From: JBNKFV01 sp050289485
GTDB lineage: Bacteria; Pseudomonadota; Gammaproteobacteria; Pseudomonadales; Cellvibrionaceae
Direction: 5' to 3'
DNA length: 64,000 bases
NCBI GenBank assembly: GCA_050289485.1
Contig: JBNKFV010000020.1
Coordinates: 86,358 to 150,357, forward strand
The notes beneath the pieces were generated by a model, which did no database searches, was not told the origin of the DNA, and was given only the letters and a program-made list of their open reading frames with translations. The number at the start of each line of letters is the position of its first letter. Position 1 is the first letter of the stretch. Below are positions 52,513 through 61,451 of this stretch, piece by piece. The translations under genes and the position numbers were made by a program.

Positions 52513-52965
52513 TTACGGCGTACCAGACTGCATAACCCGCTGATACACTTTTTGCAGCAGCGCCACGAGTTGCTGGCGTTCGTTTTGATCCAGGTCGGTT
52601 AGCAGTTTGCTTTCTTCAATCAGGGCTTGTTTTAGTACTTTATTATGCAGTTTTTCCCCCGCCGTTGTCATTTTTAATGCCCGTTGACGCCGGTCATTGG
52701 GGTTAGTCTCGGTGGAGATAAGCCCTTTATTTTTTAGTGAAAAGATATTGCGGCTAACGGCTCCCTGGTCAATGCAGGACAACTCGCTGATGCGTTTGGC
52801 GGTGGTTTCTTTTTCCAGCGCGAGCATGGATAAGACCCGCCATTCACCCAGGCCGATATTGAACTCCCGTTGATACAACTGGGATGCATTGGTGCCGATT
52901 TTATGGGTAATAATCTCCAGCAGGTAGGGCGCGAAGTTTTCTTTATCGAGGTGTTCTTGGGCCAA
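52513..52965 (-). CDS. MarR-family regulator
   Basis: A 150-residue winged-helix dimer. LGEWRVLSMLALEKETTAKR, then ISELSCIDQGAVSRNIFSLK, and the wing STETNPNDRRQRALKMTTAG identify MarR. It is divergent from the feruloyl-CoA synthase-like gene with a strong palindrome between. MarR-type regulators such as FerC (Sphingobium), FerR and CouR repress hydroxycinnamate genes and are released by the CoA thioester; the same logic is likely here but unproven. Confidence 0.92.
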   Translation of the reverse strand: MAQEHLDKENFAPYLLEIITHKIGTNASQLYQREFNIGLGEWRVLSMLALEKETTAKRISELSCIDQGAVSRNIFSLKNKGLISTETNPNDRRQRALKMTTAGEKLHNKVLKQALIEESKLLTDLDQNERQQLVALLQKVYQRVMQSGTP

Positions 52966-53046
52966 ACTATCTCTCCAAACCGTAAAAATAGGCTACAGAC
53001 GTAAAAACGGATAGCCGCCAAATTATATGTTGTCATAATTATTGAT

Positions 53047-53084
53047 GCGGCAAGTATTTATGTGCAAGATAGTATACTTGCCGC
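53047..53084. promoter_or_regulatory. Candidate MarR operator (11-bp inverted repeat)
   Basis: GCGGCAAGTAT (53047-53057) and ATACTTGCCGC (53074-53084) are perfect inverted repeats 16 bases apart. An extra GCAAG at 53064-53068 makes a second inner pair with CTTGC at 53077-53081. It lies 76 bases before the synthase start and 81 bases before the MarR start, as expected for a repressor that controls both directions. Confidence 0.7.
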
Positions 53085-53160
53085 TGAGTGTGCAAGCCCA
53101 AGCTATATGGGCAGACGAGTTATAACGACATAACGACGATAACGTAACAAGGTGAACAGT

Positions 53161-55014
53161 TTGAATAATTCCATTAATTTACATGACTACCCCTTCCGGC
53201 CGGTAGATTTCTTCCCCCCTGAGGTCACGCTGACCAAGCAAGCCGAAGGTGTCTATACCATGGTGTCAAATCAGCCTCTGGAGGCTTTCGACACCTGCAT
53301 TGGCCAGTGGCTTGAGCGTTGGGCCAAGGCAAGGCCAGATCAGGCGTTTATGGTTGAGCAAACCGCCGCCGGTGAGCGCAGTATCACGTATCGTGAAGCT
53401 CTGGATAGGGTCAAGCTACTGGCAGAAGGTCTGCTGCGTGAGTCGTTGGGCGCTGAAGCCCCTATTTTGATTCTTGCGGAAAACAGTATTGAGCACGCGG
53501 TTGTTATGCTGGCAGCATTGCATGTGGGTATTCCTGTTTCGCCCTTGGCGCCAGCCTACGCCTTGCAAACGGTGGACTATGCCAAGCTGAAAGCCAATAT
53601 TGAAGTGCTGACGCCAGGCATGATGATTGTCGATGATGGTGAGCGTTATGCCGAGGTTATCGCTGTTGTTTGTGGGGATATGCCGGTAATGGCCTTGCAT
53701 AATCCCACTGAGCGCGCACGGGGGGTAGACCACTGGATGGGTGATCGCTCTCAGCAGGCCAGGGTAGATGCCGCTGCAGCAGCCGTTAACCGCGATACCA
53801 TCGCTAAGTTTTTGTTTACATCGGGTTCTTCTGGCACGCCTAAAGCGGTCATTAATACCCACGGGATGCTGTGTGCCGGTTCCCAACAGCAGCGCCAGAT
53901 TACCGCCAGTATTGCGACCACACCGCCAATTCTCGTTGATTGGCTGCCCTGGAACCACACGGCCGGTGGCAACAGTAATTTTCATATTGTGCTGTATAAC
54001 GGCGGTACCCTTTATATTGACCCGGGCAAGCCAACACCGGCAATGATTGGTAAATCGGTGGAATTGCTTAAGCGGGTGTCGCCAACGCTGTATTTCAATG
54101 TACCCATGGGCTTCGATGCGTTGTTGCCCTATTTGGAGGCCGACGAACAGCTGCTGCATAACTTCTTCAAAGATGTCGAGTTTCTCTGGTATGCGGCGGC
54201 AGCCATGCAACCGGCTACGTGGGAGGCGCTGGAAACACTGGCGGTGAAAGCAACTGGCAAGCGAATATTGATTGTGAGTGGCCTGGGTATGACGGAAACC
54301 AGCCCCATTGCGTTGTTTGGTAATAAGCGTGCCAGCGGCCCCGGAGTTATGGGGGTACCAGCGCCGGGATTAACGTTAAAACTGGTGGATGCCGGGGGCG
54401 GGCAGTGGGAAGCACGTTACAAAGGCCCTAACCTGACACCTGGCTACTGGCGCAACGAAAAAGCCACTGCTGAGGCGTTCGACGATGAAGGCTATTTTAT
54501 TTCTGGCGACTTGGTTAGCTTTATCGATGAAAACGACCCCGAGTTAGGGTTGCGGTTTGAAGGGCGCCAGAGTGAGGACTTTAAGTTATCTTCCGGTACC
54601 CGTGTGGCGGCTGGGGCCCTGCGCCTTCAGGCATTGGAGCAGATGCAGGATCTGGTCAATGATCTAGTAGTGGTTGGTGATGGGCAAAAAGACATACGTC
54701 TGCTGATCTTTCCCGACTGGCAAGAGTGCGTAAAGCGGGCAGGGCTGGAGGGTGCGCCAACCCCAGATGAGCTGGCGGTTGACACTCGTGTGAAAGCGCT
54801 GTTTGAGCCCTACATGCAGGCATTTGTTGCCAAGGGTACGGGTAGCTCCAATCGCCTGGTTGCGGCTGTGCTGGTTGCCACTCCCGCGTCTGAGGCGCAG
54901 GGTGAAATCACCCAGAAAGGCACGCTTAATCGGCGGGTGCTGGAGCGCAACCGGCCAGAGCTAATACAGGCCCTGTTTAACCAGCCAGATGATCCTCGGG
55001 TTATCACAGGTTAG
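53161..55014 (+). CDS. Feruloyl-CoA synthase-like AMP-forming acyl-CoA ligase
   Basis: A 617-residue ANL-superfamily enzyme that activates a carboxylic acid through an acyl-AMP to its CoA thioester. The AMP-binding loop FLFTSGSSGTPKAVINTHGM is at about 217, WLPWNHTAGGN near 262, GLGMTETSP near 374, and GDLVSFID with GLRFEGR near 447-466. Length and the SFxPxR-like N-terminal layout resemble the feruloyl-CoA synthase group. TTG at 53161 is chosen since AAGGTGA ends about six bases before it; GTG 53152 lies too close to that site. Confidence 0.82.
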   Translation: MNNSINLHDYPFRPVDFFPPEVTLTKQAEGVYTMVSNQPLEAFDTCIGQWLERWAKARPDQAFMVEQTAAGERSITYREALDRVKLLAEGLLRESLGAEAPILILAENSIEHAVVMLAALHVGIPVSPLAPAYALQTVDYAKLKANIEVLTPGMMIVDDGERYAEVIAVVCGDMPVMALHNPTERARGVDHWMGDRSQQARVDAAAAAVNRDTIAKFLFTSGSSGTPKAVINTHGMLCAGSQQQRQITASIATTPPILVDWLPWNHTAGGNSNFHIVLYNGGTLYIDPGKPTPAMIGKSVELLKRVSPTLYFNVPMGFDALLPYLEADEQLLHNFFKDVEFLWYAAAAMQPATWEALETLAVKATGKRILIVSGLGMTETSPIALFGNKRASGPGVMGVPAPGLTLKLVDAGGGQWEARYKGPNLTPGYWRNEKATAEAFDDEGYFISGDLVSFIDENDPELGLRFEGRQSEDFKLSSGTRVAAGALRLQALEQMQDLVNDLVVVGDGQKDIRLLIFPDWQECVKRAGLEGAPTPDELAVDTRVKALFEPYMQAFVAKGTGSSNRLVAAVLVATPASEAQGEITQKGTLNRRVLERNRPELIQALFNQPDDPRVITG

Positions 55015-55134
55015 TAAAGCGCTGTTAGGCCAGGCAGGCTGCACGATAGATACCGTGTGTTGTGCAGCCTGTGGTATGCTGCTGTTTCTTCTGTGAGTAA
55101 AGTTAGAACAATAATCATGGCGGCAGGAGGGAGC

Positions 55135-56070
55135 ATGACATCCACTCTTAAAATTGATACCCGCAGCGTGAATCCCGTTCACCGGTTAGCCTATTGGAAC
55201 GAAAATGTTGGTGGTATCTACGGCGGTATGACCGTCGATAGTAACGTCAGTCAGTTTCTAGCCAACTTAACCTATATCAAGGTTGGACAGGTTGGTTTTA
55301 TGCGGGCCCGCTCGGTGCAATCATTGGTTAGTCGCAAAGGTAATAACCATCAGGCTGAAACATTGCTGCTGCATTTGCAGGCCCAAGGTGAAAGCATTAA
55401 TACCCAGGGGCGGCAAAGTGTCTGCCTAAAACCGGGTGATTTCACGTTGTGTGAGAATCGGTCTGCCTACACTATCGAGACTTCAGCAAGCAGCGACGTT
55501 ATTGCCCTAGAGGTACCCTACGCGATTGCCAAGGCCTATGTGCCTGATATTGAATCAAAAATTATAACCCCTTATTCAACGCAGTCGCTTTATGGGCGGC
55601 TTTTGTTTGCCACATTGCAAACTCTGCAAGCTGAATGTGACCTGCGTACTGCGAGCGAAGACGAGTTGGTGGGTTTGCAGCATTTGCTCATGGAACAGCT
55701 TGCTAAGCTGATTAGTGTGGCGGGCGATGCTGCAGCCGTACCTGCCAAGCGTGACAGCCAATTATTGGCCAAAGTAAAAGCAATCATTCAGCGATACCTA
55801 AGTGACGATAACTTGGGTACCGAGCAACTGGCGCAAGAGGTTGGCGTGTCTGAGCGCCGCATACAGACCTTATTTGCTGAATCGGGCACTACGCCCACTG
55901 CTTACATTCGCACGATTCGTCTCGAATGGGCGGCGCAGCGCTTACGCTATGACCCCTCTATGCCGATTACCCAGATCGCCTACGATGCCGGGTTTAGTGA
56001 CTCTGCTTATTTTAGCCGTTGTTTCCGCAATGTTTACGGTGTAACCCCCAAACAATACCGCAGCGTCTGA
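55135..56070 (+). CDS. AraC-family regulator
   Basis: A 311-residue regulator. The N-terminal part (about 20-180) is an AraC-binding-like (AraC_binding_2/FeaR-type) domain, and the C-terminal 100 residues hold two helix-turn-helix motifs: LAQEVGVSERRIQTLFAESG and ITQIAYDAGFSDSAYFSRCF. The start at 55135 has AGGAGG four bases before it. It lies between the ligase and a TonB receptor gene on the same strand and probably activates the cluster. Confidence 0.9.
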   Translation: MTSTLKIDTRSVNPVHRLAYWNENVGGIYGGMTVDSNVSQFLANLTYIKVGQVGFMRARSVQSLVSRKGNNHQAETLLLHLQAQGESINTQGRQSVCLKPGDFTLCENRSAYTIETSASSDVIALEVPYAIAKAYVPDIESKIITPYSTQSLYGRLLFATLQTLQAECDLRTASEDELVGLQHLLMEQLAKLISVAGDAAAVPAKRDSQLLAKVKAIIQRYLSDDNLGTEQLAQEVGVSERRIQTLFAESGTTPTAYIRTIRLEWAAQRLRYDPSMPITQIAYDAGFSDSAYFSRCFRNVYGVTPKQYRSV

Positions 56071-56198
56071 TTGCTGCGGTTTTCTCTGGTTATTGTTCGT
56101 TTTTGTCCCCGTTTGTAGCGGTTGGTATTCATAGAATATTGGTGATTACCTTCTAGTCCAAAATACCGCCTAAACAATAATAGTAAATGGGGATATCT

Positions 56199-58736
56199 AT
56201 GAATCAACTATTAAGTAAACCGAAGACCATTGCAGCATGTTTGTCGGCTATCAGCATACTGGGTATGGATGCCTTTGCTGCGGATTATGCATTGGAAGAA
56301 GTTGTGGTGACGGCGCAAAAACGTGAAGAAAGTGTGCAGGACGTGCCCATTGCAATCAGTGCCTTCAGTGCTGATGCGCTAGCCGCTAAGGGCGTTACAA
56401 ACATTGCCAATGTTTCCGATTTTTCACCCAATATCCAGATTGACCGCGCATCACCTTTTGCGGGGTCGTCGACAATTATTAGTGCTTTTATTCGCGGTAT
56501 TGGCCAAAACGACTTTGCCTTTAACATGGAGCCCGGTGTGGGTTTGTACGTTGACGGCGTTTATTACGCCCGTACGGTTGGTGCAGCGATTGATTTGCTC
56601 GATGTTGAGCGGGTAGAGGTGCTAAAAGGGCCTCAGGGCACTCTCTTCGGCCGTAACACCATCGGTGGTGCAATGCATGTGGTAACTCGTAAACCTGGCG
56701 AAGAATTTTCGTCGAAAGTAGAAGTGACTGTTGGCGAATACAACCGCATGGATATTCGCGGCACGATGGATTTGCCACTGGTGGAAGATAAACTCTATTC
56801 GACGGTATCGTTTTCGTCGGTTGAGCGTGATGGCTATCAAAAGCGTATTCCTTTTGACCCCTCGGTTGTGACCGCAACCAACCCATTCTCTGGTGACTAC
56901 ACTGGTGATTCATTTGAAACCGATGCAGGTCAGTTTATCACTGCCCGACCCGGTGGTAACGGCAGTGATACCCAAGGCGGCGAAAACTCACGCAGTGCCC
57001 GCGTGCGCTTGCTGTATCTGCCTTCTGATTCGGTAGAAGTCAATTTCTCTATTGATGCCACGAGTGCGCGTGAAGAAGCGACAGGTGCAACGCTATTGAG
57101 CACTAATCCAATGGCGTTCCCATTCGCACTGTCGTACAACGCTTGTTTGGCTGGCGTTGATCCCTCCACTGTCAATTTAGGGCCAGCCGCACCAACCCCT
57201 GCGCTTGCAGGCATTTGTGATATTACCCGAGGCCCGGTAGGTACACCCCTGTCATCAGTAGATAATCGTTTGCCGTGGGGCGACCATTTTATTTCTGGTG
57301 ATAAAGACAAGACGTATGCAACAGGTAGTAATTTTTCTGATGTTGATACCTGGGGCATCAATACAACGGTTAACTGGGATATATCAGAAGCATTGAGTCT
57401 GGTATCTATTACGGGTTATCGCGAGTTAGAGTCAGTTTTTGGTGTTGATATGGATGGCTCACCACTGCACTTCCTTGATACATCATTCACCATGAACCAA
57501 GAGCAGTTTTCACAAGAGTTTCAATTAAATATTGATGCGTTTGAAGGGCGTTTGCACTCTGTGGTGGGTGTGTACTATTTCCAGGAAGAGGGTGATTTGC
57601 TCGACACAGTAACCTTCGGTTCTGGTCTGTTGCAGGTGTATGGCCCTAACGATCTTGAAAACAAAGCGTACGCTGTATTTACCCACAATAATTTTGCCAT
57701 CACTGATAACCTTGGTTTGACCTTAGGCCTTCGTTATACAGAGGAAGAGAAAACCTTTACCGGTGGTCAGCGCGATTTAAGCGGGTTTTCAGGCCTGTTT
57801 GTAGGAGGGTTGGGGTTTCCTCCCCAGGTATTCCCAGATCCATCTGACACCACACTATTGTTCCCTATTGGTGAAAATGAAAAAAACTTCGACGATTTGT
57901 CTGTCCGAGTTGGTTTAGAGTATAGCTTTGGTGATGCATCAATGGTTTATGCCTCTTATGCCGAAGGCTATAAGACTGGCGGCTGGAGTACCCGATTAGG
58001 TGCACCGGTGGCCGCTTCTAACTTTTTGGCTGACAACGTATTTGGCTTTCCTGGCGTAGTTGACCCGGTTAATCCGCCTGACCACGACTCAGAAGAAGCG
58101 AAAACCTATGAAATAGGTTACAAAGCTGAATTAATGGATCGTCGAGTACGTTTGAATGCAGCCGTATTTACGACTGACTATACTGATATTCAAGTGGTAT
58201 CGGCGCCGGCATTTACTCTTGGTGTGCCGTGGTTCTTTAATGCAGGTGAAGCGACTATTAATGGTGCAGAACTTGAGGTGGATTTTGCTGCAACAGAAAA
58301 CCTTATCCTTAATGCGTCGTTAGGTTATCTGGATGCAGAATACGACTCACTTGACGACATTGCGTTGGCTGGTGGAATCACCAAAGACCATATGTTAATG
58401 AATGTACCTGAAGAGTCAGCAAATATTGGTGGTACTTATACCTTCAACCTAGCGGGTGGTAATACCTTGAGTTTGCATGCCGACGTGATTCATAAAGGTA
58501 AGATGGCGCGTGATCTCATTAACACGCCAGAGCTTATCGAGAATGGTTATACCATCGCCAATGTTTCACTAGCGTTTGCACCGGCTGATGAGCAGTGGCA
58601 GGTAATATTGGGTTCAGAAAATGTTACCGACGAACGCTTTATCGTCACAGGTAACAACAATGTGGGTGTGGGTGCGATTACGGCAACCTATAATAAACCT
58701 CAAACCTGGTATCTAACGTTTCGCCTGAACCATTAA
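56199..58736 (+). CDS. TonB-dependent outer-membrane receptor in the aromatic cluster
   Basis: An 845-residue receptor. Signal peptide to about residue 28 (GMDAFAAD), then LEEVVVTAQKREESVQDVPI and the plug motif VEVLKGPQGTLFGRNTIGGA near residue 140. Barrel ends YLTFRLNH, with His instead of the usual terminal Phe or Trp. Flanked by the AraC gene and an aryl-alcohol dehydrogenase-like gene, it likely imports an aromatic compound, as DdvT does for a lignin biphenyl in Sphingobium SYK-6. That function is inferred. Confidence 0.9.
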   Translation: MNQLLSKPKTIAACLSAISILGMDAFAADYALEEVVVTAQKREESVQDVPIAISAFSADALAAKGVTNIANVSDFSPNIQIDRASPFAGSSTIISAFIRGIGQNDFAFNMEPGVGLYVDGVYYARTVGAAIDLLDVERVEVLKGPQGTLFGRNTIGGAMHVVTRKPGEEFSSKVEVTVGEYNRMDIRGTMDLPLVEDKLYSTVSFSSVERDGYQKRIPFDPSVVTATNPFSGDYTGDSFETDAGQFITARPGGNGSDTQGGENSRSARVRLLYLPSDSVEVNFSIDATSAREEATGATLLSTNPMAFPFALSYNACLAGVDPSTVNLGPAAPTPALAGICDITRGPVGTPLSSVDNRLPWGDHFISGDKDKTYATGSNFSDVDTWGINTTVNWDISEALSLVSITGYRELESVFGVDMDGSPLHFLDTSFTMNQEQFSQEFQLNIDAFEGRLHSVVGVYYFQEEGDLLDTVTFGSGLLQVYGPNDLENKAYAVFTHNNFAITDNLGLTLGLRYTEEEKTFTGGQRDLSGFSGLFVGGLGFPPQVFPDPSDTTLLFPIGENEKNFDDLSVRVGLEYSFGDASMVYASYAEGYKTGGWSTRLGAPVAASNFLADNVFGFPGVVDPVNPPDHDSEEAKTYEIGYKAELMDRRVRLNAAVFTTDYTDIQVVSAPAFTLGVPWFFNAGEATINGAELEVDFAATENLILNASLGYLDAEYDSLDDIALAGGITKDHMLMNVPEESANIGGTYTFNLAGGNTLSLHADVIHKGKMARDLINTPELIENGYTIANVSLAFAPADEQWQVILGSENVTDERFIVTGNNNVGVGAITATYNKPQTWYLTFRLNH

Positions 58737-58773
58737 TAGCGATTGATATCTCTGAGATTAAGGTAGTTAGGTT

Positions 58774-59883
58774 ATGACAAATGTGACCGCTGCAGTACTG
58801 TGGCAAGATGAAAAAACGTTAAGTCTTGAGCCTGTAGAGATTACAGGACTTTATCCCGATGAGTTGTTGGTGCAAGTGGTAGCCTGTGGTGTTTGCCATA
58901 CCGATATGGTGATGCGTGACCAACACCTACCTGTGCCCCAGCCGGTTGTGCTGGGACATGAGGGAGCGGGTATTGTGACGGCAGTAGGGGAGTCGGTGAC
59001 TCGCTTTAAGGTGGGTGACCGGGTTGCTATGACTTTCGCCAGCTGTGGTCACTGTGCGTCATGCGACGACAGTGAGCCCGCTTATTGCAATGCCTTTTTT
59101 CCGCTCAATTTTTTGGGTACGCGCACGGATGGTTCAACCGCATTACGCCAGAATGACACGCCCATTCATTCTCATATTTTTGGGCAATCTGCGTTTGCCA
59201 CGCATGCCGTGTGTCACGAGCGCAATGCCGTTAAAGTACCCGATGCGATGCCTTTGGCGTTAGCAGGCCCTTTTGGTTGTGGCTTTCAAACGGGCGCGGG
59301 TGCAGTATTGAATGCATTACAGGTTAAACCCGGTACCTCGGTTGTGGTGTTGGGTGCAGGCGCGGTGGGGTTATCTGCCATTATGGCTGCTGCAATTGCT
59401 CAGGCCAGTACGATTGTCGCGGTGGATATTCAGGATAGCCGTTTGGCTCTGGCCAAAGAATTGGGGGCAACTCATGTGATCAATTCTCGATCAGAGAGTT
59501 TCACCGATGCCATTAAAGGTTTGTTACCACAAGGTATGCAATATGCCATCGATACAACGGGCTACATGCCTATTGTTGAAGAAGCCATTATGCTACTCGG
59601 GCAGCGTGGCATTATGGGCCTGGTAGCTGCTACCGCACCGGGTGCAGCCATTAATGTGGATCCGGCATTTATGCTCAGTGGTGGTCGTACTATTACGGGT
59701 ATTATTGAGGGCAACTCCGATCCAGATAAATTTATTCCAGAGCTGATGAACTACTATCAGCAGGGTAAATTTCCAGTAGACCGGCTGGTAAAATATTACG
59801 ACCTGCAAAATATTAATGAGGCTATTGCCGATGGCGAAAAGGGAGTAGTGATCAAACCTATCGTTAAAATGCCTGCACTTTAA
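58774..59883 (+). CDS. Zinc-dependent (aryl) alcohol dehydrogenase
   Basis: A 369-residue medium-chain dehydrogenase that oxidises an alcohol with NAD(P) in the cytoplasm. Catalytic zinc ligands are C41 (CGVCHTD) and H62-E63 (GHEGAG); structural zinc cysteines form SCGHCASCDDSEPAYC near residue 89. The Rossmann motif GAGAVGLSAIMAA is near residue 193. The layout is that of benzyl-alcohol (XylB-like) dehydrogenases. It follows the receptor gene by 37 bases and is closed by a terminator, so it ends the cluster. Confidence 0.92.
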   Translation: MTNVTAAVLWQDEKTLSLEPVEITGLYPDELLVQVVACGVCHTDMVMRDQHLPVPQPVVLGHEGAGIVTAVGESVTRFKVGDRVAMTFASCGHCASCDDSEPAYCNAFFPLNFLGTRTDGSTALRQNDTPIHSHIFGQSAFATHAVCHERNAVKVPDAMPLALAGPFGCGFQTGAGAVLNALQVKPGTSVVVLGAGAVGLSAIMAAAIAQASTIVAVDIQDSRLALAKELGATHVINSRSESFTDAIKGLLPQGMQYAIDTTGYMPIVEEAIMLLGQRGIMGLVAATAPGAAINVDPAFMLSGGRTITGIIEGNSDPDKFIPELMNYYQQGKFPVDRLVKYYDLQNINEAIADGEKGVVIKPIVKMPAL

Positions 59884-59923
59884 AACCCGCACTTTAAAAG
59901 TAGTATTCTTCGACACGTAATAG

Positions 59924-59955
59924 AAGGCCGCCGGGTTATCCTGCGGCCTTTTTTT
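59924..59955. terminator. Rho-independent terminator between convergent genes
   Basis: AAGGCCGC (59924-59931) pairs with GCGGCCTT (59943-59950), followed by TTTTT on the plus strand. Serves the alcohol dehydrogenase; its right arm overlaps the last codons of the convergent RDD gene. Confidence 0.85.
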
Positions 59956-60415
59956 CTGGTGATTCATCAAACTTCACCGTGGTTTGCGGTAACTGGCGAA
60001 CGACAACTGTGCCCGCGAGTTTATCGTGCCAGCCCTGCTTTTTGGGGTCGATCGCGATCCAGAAAAATCCCAGCATGAACGGGATAGTTGACAGGTAGTA
60101 GGCGATATAGCGGCCAATAAATTGCCCCACACTGGGCTGCAGGCCGGTTTTTTCGTCGACAATCTTTAGTTGTAACACCAGTTTTCCTGGGGTGGCTGAT
60201 TTGGCGATCCAAAATACGATAATGACCGCGGCGGGCAGCACATAGTTAAACAAAAATGGCCAGAAACCCAGCGTTAACATGTGGCTCGTCATCAGTACGT
60301 TGTGGCCCATAAACACGTTGATTGCCGGTATTAGTAGCAGCATCATCAGAATACTGTCGATGACAAAGGCCGCGAACCTGATCCAAAACCCCGCGTATTC
60401 CATCTTGGTTGACAT
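59936..60415 (-). CDS. RDD-family membrane protein
   Basis: A 159-residue protein with the RDD fold: first segment AGFWIRFAAFVIDSILMMLL holds the family's R and D, a second hydrophobic block follows, and then SATPGKLVLQLKIVDEKTG. The C-terminal segment FMLGFFWIAIDPKKQGWHDK is also typical. Function of the family is uncertain; some members are Na+/H+ antiporter-like. The start at 60415 follows a GGGGA site. Confidence 0.87.
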   Translation of the reverse strand: MSTKMEYAGFWIRFAAFVIDSILMMLLLIPAINVFMGHNVLMTSHMLTLGFWPFLFNYVLPAAVIIVFWIAKSATPGKLVLQLKIVDEKTGLQPSVGQFIGRYIAYYLSTIPFMLGFFWIAIDPKKQGWHDKLAGTVVVRQLPQTTVKFDESPEKKAAG

Positions 60416-60492
60416 TATTGTCCCCTTAACGTTTGTGCGTGATGTTATGGTACCTGAGCTGACCTCTCTTTTGCTACGTATGTAGGTTGTAA

Positions 60493-60529
60493 CCATAAAA
60501 AACCTCGGCTTGTGCGAGGTTTTTTATGG
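60493..60529. terminator. Rho-independent terminator after outer-membrane protein gene
   Basis: CCATAAAAAACCTCG (60493-60507) and CGAGGTTTTTTATGG (60515-60529) form a perfect 15-bp stem with a 7-base loop. It starts 17 bases after the stop of the minus-strand barrel gene and gives a T-run in that direction. Confidence 0.88.
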
Positions 60530-60545
60530 GCGTTGATGGTGTCGA

Positions 60546-61307
60546 TTAGAAGTGCAGGTTAATACCAGCGAAAACTCCATCGACAGTAATATCGCTTTCC
60601 AGATCGGTTGATTCATCCAGATCCAGGCTGGTACGGCGATAGCCTACTTCAAAACCTAAATCGACAACGGATTCGAAGTTATACATCACCGATGCCGTCA
60701 TATCACTCAGGCTACTGCCGTCGTAGGAAACAAAGTTGCCATACGCACCGATTGCCCAGCCGCTGAAGGGCAGGTCGAACTGGGCGTGGGCATAGAGTAA
60801 CGGCAGGGTTTCACCAATGTCGACACGTTCAAATTGATTCGTATCATCGAGATTAACAACCGTTATTTCGCCGTCGTACTTACGTGCTGTTAAGCCCAGG
60901 TCGAGTGTCACCCAGTTGTCTAGTATTTCGTAATACAGGGTGGCATCGGTGTGGCTCAGGTCGAGCTCTGTTGCCAGATTTGCACTGGTGGTAAAGGTTT
61001 CGTTGTCGAGGGTGAAGTCTTGAGAGATTGTGCCTTGGCCGTTAGTTTGCAGTTTGGTGTACTGCAAGCGGATATTGGGTATCAATGGAACCGGGTGCTC
61101 CAATGCGGCATAAATGTATTCATTACTCTCTTTCTTCAGGCCCAACTGCGTCACATCAATGCTGTCGGTGCCCGCATTGCCACTGTAGTCTGATTTCCAA
61201 AGGCCACCACCGGCGTAGACCCCCAGTACAGTATCTGCCTGGGTGGCAGAGACATTGAAAAGGCCTGCGCATAATGCCAGGGCAAATGGTGCGGTTTTTA
61301 GTGTCAT
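60546..61307 (-). CDS. Outer-membrane beta-barrel protein (TIGR04219-like)
   Basis: A 253-residue exported barrel. The signal peptide ends near residue 24 (NVSATQAD). The opening TVLGVYAGGGLWKSDYSG, alternating strands, and C-terminal FAGINLHF with terminal Phe match the TIGR04219 outer-membrane group. Role unknown. AAGGAA before ATG 61307 sets the start. Confidence 0.82.
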   Translation of the reverse strand: MTLKTAPFALALCAGLFNVSATQADTVLGVYAGGGLWKSDYSGNAGTDSIDVTQLGLKKESNEYIYAALEHPVPLIPNIRLQYTKLQTNGQGTISQDFTLDNETFTTSANLATELDLSHTDATLYYEILDNWVTLDLGLTARKYDGEITVVNLDDTNQFERVDIGETLPLLYAHAQFDLPFSGWAIGAYGNFVSYDGSSLSDMTASVMYNFESVVDLGFEVGYRRTSLDLDESTDLESDITVDGVFAGINLHF

Positions 61308-61451
61308 AGTCGATTCCTTAGGAGTCTTGGAAAAATGCTGAGTCAGCAAACGGTGTTAACAGTAGTTCAGCATAACGGTTAAGGCTGTTAACGGAGTCAA
61401 AGTAAATAAATTTGGGTGCCAATTTTTTGTTGTTACGTGCAGTTTGGCGTT

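Noticed and set aside
53416..54210. 264-codon minus-strand frame opposite the acyl-CoA ligase gene
   Set aside because: Antisense shadow; the opposite strand encodes the full set of ANL-superfamily motifs.
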